Position numbers and translations under genes: made by a program. A stretch of 64,000 bases of DNA from Phytopythium helicoides. Taxonomy: Eukaryota; Oomycota; Peronosporomycetes; Pythiales; Pythiaceae. Below are positions 55,658-64,000 of the stretch, in pieces. The stretch covers positions 1,448,001 through 1,512,000 of the forward strand of contig JANFNE010000006.1 in NCBI GenBank assembly GCA_024867545.1, given 5' to 3'. The number at the start of each line of letters is the position of its first letter. Positions within the stretch are counted from its first letter, which is position 1. Under the pieces are notes generated by a model. It was not told the origin of the DNA. It did no database searches and worked only from the letters and a program-made list of their open reading frames with translations.

Positions 55658-57808
55658 CTACATTGATGCGGCACCTGTGCTGTGAGGTGGTATGCTCGGT
55701 GGCACACAGTTGATGGGTTGGCTTTTGCGTCTCTTACGAGGTTTGAATGGGATTTTTCGCTGGTGGATGTTATCGCCCAGATTCTCACGAACAAGCCGAA
55801 GGACAGTGGTGAGTTTTAGCTGATTGACTCGTCTATTGTGCTTCGACGGCTTCAGTTTCAGCTGCCCAAACCCAATCTTAAACAGCTCAATAGCGTGCTC
55901 CTCGTCACTTATTTTGGCCATTTCTTTGCCTGTGGCAGCTTCAATACCAGTTATGATGTGACGCATCATGATCGACCACTCCGAGTAAGTCGCTTTCTTT
56001 TGTATCGAACCAAGGTCATCAGTTGGAATTCCTTTGTATGGTGGGTAGTTGCGTGATGGATTCCCAAACCACCAGAGTTGCCATGCGCCAAGTGGATCGA
56101 TGCTGGGGAAACTAAAATCCTTTGGCAAAATATGAAATTTGCCACCCCAGAAGTGAAGTTCTCGTCTCGGGACAGCAGGTTCGTCACAAAGTCGTGTAGA
56201 GTCAGATTGGCGAAGTCCAACATCGACAAGGACAGAGCTTAAAACTGATCGCAGCGTTTCTGTCGTCACATGCCCTGCGGAAACACCTTTTTCTTCGATG
56301 ACTTTGCTTACTCGGGCCTCTAGAATATCAGGCAGCGCATCGATAGACTGCTGTTGGAGGTCAAATTTTTTGTACATTTCGATGTAGGGAGGTATACCAG
56401 TTGGTCGAATCCAGCTTGAGTTATCAGTGATGATTCGGGAAGACAGCTCAGTCATTAGATCTTGCTTTGAGAAGACAGAGCACATCAGTAGCGGATGCTC
56501 CTTGGGCAACATTTTACGCAAATTGTCAGCGTGGTACACTAAAGATGCTAGGCAGAGACAAAGGATCTTCCGCATGCTCAAGTCACTTCCATACGACGGA
56601 AACGTGGTCTTCATGCACTGATCCACCAATTCATCATTATCAAATGCAAAATGAGGCGGGAGGCTAGCAAATTTGGCATCATTAAGTGGCAGGCCTGCGA
56701 CCACACGGCCAAGAAATTGATCTCCTGCAGCTTCATAGCGAAAGTAGCGGTCTTGGACACCACCTAGCGACCAACCACAGCGCAGACAGACGCTGACAAT
56801 CGATGGCCCGCCTGTCGATCCACCACAAGCGAATGTTGCAACACCTTTTCGCACAGAATGTGTGCCATATCCATCCGAGAGGCCGCTATATTTTAAAAGC
56901 CCACTGAGAGCCTTGCCAAAACGTAGCTTCTGATTCGCCCCAGGGAAAATTGAGCCCGGGGGCAAGCGAGGATGGCATGCTAGATATATTGCAAGGGCTG
57001 TGATCCAGCAAGTAGACGGACTCAGTGGATTTGCATAAATGTGACGCGGGTCTTTTGGGCCAGCACTTTCCTGGTTTGTTTTTGTTTTGTAAAATACAAC
57101 ACCAACGCTGTCATCATCAGCAATCAGGTGGTGACTTTGAAGTGTTTGCACCGAGATAGAGCGACACATCAGATTCCATTGCGACGTCAGAAACAAATGA
57201 GCAAACCCACCATCGCTGAGATTCATTGCTGCTTCACAAAGTGACTTGTACACTGAGTAGGATAGTGGTGTTTTGCCTGAATTGCGTGGGTTGCTGCTTT
57301 GGTCATGCGCTGCTTCTTTTCGCTTCATGCCAGAGAACAACTGCTTCATACTATCACCATACTCTGCTGGGAGTGGAATGCGCTTCACATGGTAGAGATC
57401 TTTTATTGCGCTTCTGTAGCCACCAAGCGTTACAGTCTTTACCATACATCGCTTGTAAACAAGGAATTTCTCAAAGTAGCCTGGAGTAAAGTGTTCGAGG
57501 TCGAGTTGTCCAGACGAGTCAATCAATCGATCAGCGTTGGTATCCGACTTGACGAGCTCGGTTTGTATCCACTTTTTGATGGTGTTGAGGCTACTAGAGT
57601 ACTTCCCACGAGTCTGGTCTGTGACGCACGCGTCGCGCAGTGTTTCAGCGTCCTCAGTAGCGACACTAACACCAACACAGCGGTCATGATCGCTGCCTTC
57701 TTGCGCCTGCAGACCCTCCATCTCCTCCTTTTCGACGTTTGCTTCCAAGCCGGGCTCCAGGGCGTGAATTTTGGCCAATCCAAGCACGCAAAAGTTGTAA
57801 GCGCTCAT
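55658..57808 (-). mobile_element. Crypton element: tyrosine recombinase gene
   Basis: Single uninterrupted frame of 716 aa. The N-terminal SAM-like/core-binding part has DQTRGKYSSSLNTIKKWIQ. The catalytic domain has the Crypton order: Arg216 in WNLMCRSISVQTL, Lys in FYKTKTNQESAGPKD, His317 and Arg320 in YGTHSVRKGVATFACGG, and the nucleophile Tyr355 in VQDRYFRYEAAGDQFLGR. The C-terminus (LGAWQLWWFGNPSRNYPPYK and a basic KPRKRRKSQ tail) resembles the GCR1_C DNA-binding domain that accompanies Crypton recombinases. All R-H-R-Y residues are present, so it is predicted active. Cryptons integrate as circular DNA through recombination and are known from oomycetes and fungi. Confidence 0.9.
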
Positions 57809-57984
57809 GGCCTACATTATCTCGAACTTTTGCAATGGCAACTAACATATACAATTCCCAAGTGAATCCAAGAAATTTCAGCATCGATTCCTTCCAAAGG
57901 TAAGGGCCATCCTCTTACGACTCGGAGCAAAACCCGGTATAAAACTTATGAATGATAAGGAATCTGCAATGAAACCAAGTATAT

Positions 57985-58066
57985 TCGATCCAGATCCGAG
58001 TATCCATATCCGAATTTGATCCAGATCCAAATCCAGATCCAGATCCAAATCCAGATCCTGACCCTA
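57985..58066. repeat. GATCCA-rich array at 3' end of hAT element
   Basis: Dense degenerate tandem array built from GATCCAGATCCAAATCC-type units, just beyond the hAT transposase stop codon. The same unit in inverted orientation (GGATCTGGATC) lies beyond the 5' end of the transposase (60972-61110). Paired subterminal arrays are typical transposase-binding sites of hAT elements. Confidence 0.7.
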
Positions 58067-60475
58067 TTGATGCATATGCACTACTTCCGTTCTGTTGTGC
58101 CTAAGCAGTAGCTGCTTCTCCGCGCGTGCAGCATCGGTTTGTGTCCTCTTCTTACCCATTACAACACTTCCTGTCGAGAATACACGCTCTTGGTACGCTG
58201 TGGAAGCAGCTTTTCCCAACCAAATGCGAGCTAGCAAAGCGATGGAAGGGTACTCTTTCTCTCCAACATTGCGAAACCATATCAGAATGTCAACGTGCTT
58301 GAACAACCCTGCCAAATTCCAATACGTGTGGTTGCCTCCCTGTACCATCAGCTCCTGGGTATAATCGTCAGATGCGACCTCATCTGTTTCATGCTGTTTG
58401 TTTGCAACCTTCACCCAGTTGATATTCTCACTAAGCCATCTCTTGACAATTGCATCAGATTCGCCGCGAAATCGTGACTCTTCAATATCTGCTTTCGTTG
58501 TCATCGCAATCCGGGCACCAAAGACATAAGCCTCGGGAGATTGGAGCATCTCCACGTCGACAGAGGGCAGCATGGCGCTACTGGGTGGAATCATCACGTC
58601 ATCAAAGCCACGCAGCTCACGTTGCTGCTTCTCGTAGAGCTCGGCATGTCGGTCATAAAGGAGTTTTGTACCGTCAAGTATACACTGGTCACGCGCAGTA
58701 GGGTTGTCCATGCACATAACGATGGATGGGACACAGTTTTTGGTTCGTGGATCCAGCAGTAGTAGCATCACTAACTCTGAGGTCAATGGCGGGAAGCGAT
58801 CTTGCAACTGAGCAAGTGTTCTCGAAATGCATATCATGCCGAGACCTGATATCTCTGTCCGTTGTACAACACGACGCGGTTGAGTATCATCTGTCGTCCG
58901 TTCGTTTGGTGGCTCTCCGAGTCGACACACTTTGAAGGAGCTTCCCTTCAGTCCGTCCTCCGCCATCTTCCGAAACACAGCGACATATGATGCAACAAGG
59001 CCAGTCTTTTGAGTCTCCAATTGTGCAAGCTCCGAAATGAAGTTAGTGATTGCCTCTATCTCAGCCGCAAGCTTCCACTCCTCGATTGTAATAGCATCAA
59101 ACACACTTGACTCTGAGCCTGAGAAGAAAGCACGAAAAGTAGCAAAATTGAGAAGCGAGCGCCGTAGGAGTCTACATGACGAGGCCACACGGACATCAAT
59201 GTCAGTGATTGGCTTCACAGTAGGGTAACAATGTACTTGCTGAATTTTTACCAGCTTCGAGCGGCGTTCGCCGCTCGAAAAGTAGTTGTTCAACGCACGA
59301 AGTTTACGTATAACCGCAGCGCCTTCAGGAAATGGGCCACCAGGTGTGATTATTTCGACAACCTTTCGATAGCATCGCGCGTCACGATCATAGACGCTCG
59401 TGGTCCGCGTATTTTCCTTCAATCCCAGACCATATCCGATGCAGAGATTCAGAATGTGCATTGAGCAGTCAGCTTGCTCAGAATCCTCGAAAAACTCAGA
59501 CACCTTTCGAGCAGCATTCGCTGTGTCGGACGCAGTGTACTTCGACATTTCCACAATATCCACGTTAAACCGAGCCTTATAACGTTCTTGAATTGAACTA
59601 GCGATTGATGCGGCACCATGTCCGTCATTTTTCACCTCAGCAAGAATGGCAATGTTGCGGTAGCACCAGTTGTGATCAATGAAGGAGATTGATGCTCCAA
59701 CGATACTGTCCTTGCTTTTGTTGGTCCAAATGTCGTGAAGAATAGTCAGAAAGCGATATCCAAGTGCAAATGAGCTCTCTTCCATCAGAAGCTTTGTGAC
59801 GTACTTGGTGAACAAAGAGAATTCACCATCGAGCAGTTGGTTATATTTGTCACGACACAATACCGCCAAGCTCTGGTTGTTTGCCACCGCTCGAACCATC
59901 TTCTCAAATGCAGGAGATAGAAAGGCAGACCATCTTCAACTATCCAGTGAAACACAAGTGCATAGATCATATCTTCAGTTGGCTTCATAGCGTCAGTGAT
60001 CAAAGGTTGAACAGTCTGCGATGATAGTGATCGCTGCCTCTTCTCCCCTATGCGTTTGGCTTCATCGTCTTGGTGCGTTAGGAAGGTTTCGCTCCTAGCT
60101 AACTCACTCGCAATATCTTCCCTCGCGAAGCTAATATCTTTATGTCGCCTTGTGCTGTGCTTCTTTGCATTTGAAACAGATTCCATCCTATATAGAGCTG
60201 CTTCCCACGCTGATTTGGAAACATGTGCCCGCTTGCTCAAGTTTTCCAGACACAGCACACAAATATGAGTGTACCTCTGACTTCAACAGCATTCTGGTCC
60301 CTTTGGAGCGTGCACACTTGTATGGACTTTTGAGGCGATGCAAGTAGTCCCATGCTTGTCCAGGAAGTGCTGGCCGAGTGTACTCAATATGAGCTGGGAC
60401 AATTGGCGACTTGACCACACACGGAGGCAAGGAATTAGGCGGCTCGGGTGGGTTTGACTGCTCAGCTACTGCCAT
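58064..60475 (-). mobile_element. hAT-family transposase gene (frame-disrupted)
   Basis: Reading from about 60475 (MAVAEQSNPPEPP), a BED-type zinc-finger region begins with AWDYLHRLKSPYKCARSKGT. After a frame change near 60250 it continues HICVLCLENLSKRAHVSKS with NAKKHSTRRH (C..C...H....H). Next comes FHWIVEDGLPF, and a second frame change near 59930 leads into a 611-aa open frame to 58064. That frame holds the RNase H-like core (ILHDIWTNKSKDSIVGASIS, KNDGHGAASIASSIQERY) and the C-terminal dimerisation block KEYPSIALLARIWLGKAAST followed by ERVFSTGSVV. All hAT parts are present, but two frame breaks separate them. Given the error rate elsewhere in the window, the element could be intact or recently inactivated. 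Confidence 0.83.
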
Positions 60476-60971
60476 GTTGATTCTTGTTTCTGGTTCTTTA
60501 CCTGAGTTTGCTTCTACAGAGGCACTCAAGTCACTAGATGCGACACTAGATTCTCCACTTGATGACGGAGTGTCGCCTTTGCATGCTCTGCTGCAGAAGC
60601 TAAGCATACGTGCTTGTAAGTAGGAGCGCCTTCCACATTGATTGTGATGCACACTTACTATGTGCCAAGCTGTCCGTCGTGAATGGTGTTGCTGCACACA
60701 TGATGAACACCACGGCCACACGTAGCGCAAGGATATATGGCGACGTTTGTCCCCAGCTGGCAACCTGCAGCATAGCACCTTGACAAGTCGCGACAACTAG
60801 ACTCCATAGCTGCCTGCCTCTTGTATGGTCAATCGTGAAATGAAGCTATGGTTTGGCACAGAGCGAGGAGAAACGCACTGATTGCTTGCTAGAAACGCAT
60901 TGAGCTGGCTGGAAACGCAATTAAGCTCGCAATCGCCCAGGCATCGATTGCGGCATGCTTCTGAGGTCTTG

Positions 60972-61110
60972 GAAATGGATCTGGATCACTTTGTATCTGC
61001 TCCAGGACTCTTTTGTTGATACGATCCAACTCCAGATACCAGCCAATGCAACCCGCCGGATCTGGATCGGATCTGGATCTGGACTGGATCACTTTGGATC
61101 ACATTGGATC
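60972..61110. repeat. GGATCT-rich array at 5' end of hAT element (inverted partner)
   Basis: GGATCTGGATCACTTTG at 60972 and a denser run GGATCTGGATCGGATCTGGA with GGATCACTTTGGATCACATT at about 61058-61110. These are reverse complements of the units at 57985-58066. The element ends should lie just outside the two arrays. Confidence 0.65.
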
Positions 61111-61296
61111 GATCCAGCCCATCCTGCTCCTAGCCTCTGGCTCCAAGGCCTTGAGCAATACGTCTTCTTGAACAACAACGTAGAGCAAAAATGTTGCAAG
61201 AACTAGTGCAATAAACGTCCATATCAAGTAAAACCCTGACACGCATTCCGCCGATATATCAAACAGCTAATTGTGAGTTCTACTCGAAATTTCCGC

Positions 61297-61317
61297 GATC
61301 GATTGGATCAATCGATC
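61297..61317. repeat. Palindrome, 9-bp arms
   Basis: GATCGATTG-GAT-CAATCGATC, a perfect inverted repeat with a 3-bp spacer that shares the GATC theme of the hAT arrays. Confidence 0.7.
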
Positions 61318-61661
61318 CGGCCAAACCGCCCGGCAATCGACCAAACCTGTGTAAATCTATATTTTCGAGTCAAAGTCAAAAACCACAGTTGAACTCTTTA
61401 AGCGAGGTATATATTATAGCAGTTCAATTGCCACCAAACCGAGCACGTTGACACCGTAGAAAAGACACTCGTATATGCCCACAGCTCTGTAGCTGTGCTG
61501 ACGCTTTGCTCGCACGCTTACTACAGGATGTAGATGAAAGCTTTCCTACCCCTCTACTGCCTTGCGCGCTCCTGTAGTTGTCACTGCTTCGAGCTATGAG
61601 CGGCACTCGTGAGGCCATTTCGTTGCCTTTCTACATTTGAAATCGGCCTAACTCAAATTTT

Positions 61662-61699
61662 ATTGGCTAAAACAACTGAATTATTGAGTTTTAGCCAAT
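61662..61699. repeat. Inverted repeat, 12-bp perfect arms, 14-nt loop
   Basis: ATTGGCTAAAAC and GTTTTAGCCAAT pair perfectly. After one mismatch the pairing extends by four A/T pairs, and further out TCGGCC/GGCCGA also match. This may be a small MITE-like relic. Confidence 0.6.
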
Positions 61700-61801
61700 G
61701 AAATCGACACGTCGATTGGGCCGACGATTCAGGCGTCCCAGCTCAACCAACCCAAGTCGGAAAATTTGGCTGGAATTGACAATAAGTACCTAATCAAAAG
61801 C

Positions 61802-63791
61802 TCACACCTTGAGCGAGACGTCCGTGTAGATGCGCAGGATGTCGTCGACCGGCCCGGCCGGCAGGCTCGAGGCCATGCCGTAGATGGCGCTGCCGCCCTC
61901 GTGGCGCGAGTTCGGGTCGCTGCGCACTTCCTCCACCGACTCGGCGAGCTCCTTGAGGAACTTCTCTCCGCGGCCGATCTGCCGCACCGTCACGCACAGG
62001 TGCACCGACGTCGGGTGCTGCAGCGGGTTCAGGCTCCAGCCCTTCTTGGCCATGGCGTCGCTGACCTTAAGCACATTGACGCCATCGCCACGGAAGCAGA
62101 CGACCATCACGAGCGGGTCGCCCACGAGCTTCAAGCCGGGGATCTTGGGGATGCCGGCCTTGATCACGTCGGCCGTCTCGAGGATGGCTGCCGTGGTCTT
62201 CATGAAGCCCTCGTAGCCGAGACGCACCATAGACGGCCCACGCGGCGGCGCTGAGTGCACCCGGACGGCTGCCCGCGAGCGTCGGCGTCACGTACAGGCC
62301 GCCAGTCCAGTCCGGGTAGGCGAAGTACTGGTGGCGACGCAGCTCCTGGTTGCGGTACAGCACGACCGACGTGCCCTTGGCGGCGTAGCCGTACTTGTGG
62401 GTGTCACACGACATGCTCGTGACGCCCGGCAGCGCAAAGTCGAACTTGGGAGCTTGCGCAGCTGCTTGGCGAACGGCAGGATGAAGCCGCCGAGGCAGCA
62501 GTCGACGTGGAGACCGACGTCGTTCTGCTTGGCGATCTTGGACAGCTCCTCGATGTCGTCGATGATGCCGTGCGGGAAGTTGGGTGCGCTCGCGTAGATC
62601 ATGATCGTGTTGGCCGTCAGGTTCCACCGCACAGGCGTCCACGTCGGCCTGCATCGTCTTGTGATTCATGGGCACCTTGATGAGCTTAATGCCGAGGATC
62701 TCGCACGCCTTGTCGATTGCGGCGTGCGCCGTCACGCACGCAATGATCTCGGGGCTCGTGATACCGTGCACGTGGCGGTAGTACTCGCGGTGTGTCTTGG
62801 TGGCAAGGAAGATGCTCTCCGTGCCGCCCGAGCTGAGCGTGCCGCACACGTTGGTGTCGCCGCCGTTGACGAGGCTGGCCGTCATGGCGATGACCTCAGC
62901 CTCGAACTTGTTGACCGCCGGCCAGATGTCAGGCGTGCAGCGGGTTGGACACGGAGAAGAGCGCGTAGGCCTTGTTGAGCACGTCCAGGTGGCTCTTCTC
63001 GCCGTGGTAGACGGCGCCCGAGACGAGTCCGTCCTGCCAGCGCTTGTCCGAGTCGCCCTGCGAGCTTCTCCATGAGCGCGACGAGCGCCTGGTCGTCCAT
63101 GCCCTTGGCGGGGAGCGCGCGCAGCTTGCCGGCGGGCGATGGCTCTGCGCTGATCTCCTCCTGGTCGTCCTGCGCCTTGTGCAGCGAGTGCTCAATGTCG
63201 CGCTCGATCTTCTTGATCTCGCTGGCCACGCGGCCCGAGATGACTGGCAGCGTGCGCATCACGCTCACGACGGAGCCGCCCACGATGTTGAGCACGCGCT
63301 TGCGCGACACGTAGCGCAGCTTGCGCAGCGTGTCGACGACGTATCCGAGCGCGAGCAGCAGTGCGACGGCGCCGATTGTGTCGCCCACGACGGCCTCGGC
63401 CAGCGGCACCTGCTCGCCAACGGCATCCCAGACGGTGCGCAGCACGCTGCGGGCGGGCGTCTCGGCCTCAAGCAGCAGCAGGTAGCGGTAGTAAGGCGCC
63501 GGCGAGCACGAGCCCCGGGAAGAGCTTGCTCAGCAGGCGGTCGACGTTGCACACGCGCCGCAGCGACGCGTACACGAGCGCCAGCGCCAGCAGCGCGCCC
63601 GCCACGTTGTGGGAAGGCGCCTGGTCGGCGCCGGTTGAGGCCGCGGCGGCCTGCACGAGCGCCTGCACCGACAGCATGCGGGAGGAGGAGGGCTGGGGGC
63701 GGGCGGGGCTTGAGCTGGAGGCCGCGAGTTGCGAAGTGAGCGAGGCGCCGCTACGTTGCGGCGCCCCGAGCGTCGCGAGAGAGCGCTGCAT
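61802..63791 (-). CDS. SGPL1: Sphingosine-1-phosphate lyase (several frame breaks)
   Basis: PLP-dependent enzyme that cleaves sphingosine-1-phosphate to a fatty aldehyde and phosphoethanolamine at the ER. The ATG at 63791 starts [20 protein letters not shown]; a TM segment follows ([16 protein letters not shown]). Then come [91 protein letters not shown] with [18 protein letters not shown], the PLP-Lys block [40 protein letters not shown] and [19 protein letters not shown]. These match the lyase in order over its full length. At least five single-base frame changes are needed; near 62941 an extra C interrupts NPLHA/DIWPAV. A conserved enzyme with so many breaks points to sequence error rather than decay. 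Confidence 0.88.
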
Positions 63792-64000
63792 GGACTAATC
63801 GCTGGAACGGCGCGAGGTGTTTAGTCCGACCATAGGGACTGGATACGGCATCGCTCGCGGCGAGGATGGAGTATGGGAGGTCTCTACTGATACTATATAC
63901 AATAATGATGATATGAATTCGTAGACGGAATCGGAAGACAGGTACGTTGAGGTGGATGGAGATCATCGCTGGAAGTGTTCAACGCCTGCGACCGAGAGTG

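Larger units (their letters stand above)
61111..61801. other. Non-coding region with palindromes
   Basis: No conserved coding. It contains a 9-bp-arm palindrome at 61297-61317, a stem-loop at 61662-61699 and AT-rich sequence between. It separates the hAT element from the S1P lyase 3' end. Confidence 0.5.

Noticed and set aside
57985..58066. CRISPR-like array
   Set aside because: The units are short, degenerate and directly adjoining with no unique spacers; the inverted partner at 60972-61110 and the hAT gene explain them better.

Overview
The window looks like nuclear DNA of an oomycete (Phytophthora/Pythium type). Genes are dense, GC-rich and on both strands. Introns are short, mostly 55-105 nt with some of 41 nt, and have GT-AG ends. 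Initiator-like TCATTCT/TCATTCC elements lie just upstream of several start codons. The mix of housekeeping genes with Fanzor, Crypton and hAT elements fits the same group. No rRNA, tRNA or CRISPR was seen.

Layout. 0-11.5 kb: a small protein with a PP1-docking-like motif, short-form tRNase Z, an SLC43-type transporter, eIF3c, an Alba/RGG protein, a coiled-coil protein and a cathepsin Z-like protease. 12-18.3 kb: a tandem triplet of ABHD6-like hydrolases, interrupted between copies 1 and 2 by a Fanzor (TnpB-like nuclease) gene that carries one in-frame TGA. 18.4-30.5 kb: WDR61/SKI8, an alpha/beta hydrolase, ARPC5, a YccV-TPR protein, CSN1, a coiled-coil protein, a PDK/BCKDK-type kinase and a small membrane protein. 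30.6-51.4 kb: a long unrecognised protein, an IQ/coiled-coil protein, a SAP-like protein, a polytopic membrane protein built from repeated WQPFEGG units, an F-box region, a TBC Rab-GAP, an ARM-PHD protein and a TKL kinase with two degenerate kinase domains ahead of an active one. 51.6-61.3 kb: a mobile-element island with a second, open Fanzor (757 aa), a membrane-protein fragment, a Crypton tyrosine recombinase and a frame-disrupted hAT transposase flanked by GATCCA-rich arrays in opposite orientation. 61.8-63.8 kb: sphingosine-1-phosphate lyase.

Two points matter when using this annotation. First, at least a dozen clearly conserved genes (eIF3c, SLC43, S1P lyase, the TKL kinase and others) contain single-base frame breaks, several in homopolymers. 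These look like assembly or sequencing errors, so a broken frame here is weak evidence for a pseudogene. Second, the most unusual content is the pair of divergent Fanzor nucleases with a shared rearranged RuvC core, followed by the WQPFEGG repeat family and the pseudokinase-pseudokinase-kinase protein. Exon borders were read by eye from splice sites and frame; for most multi-exon models I checked that exon lengths sum to a multiple of three.
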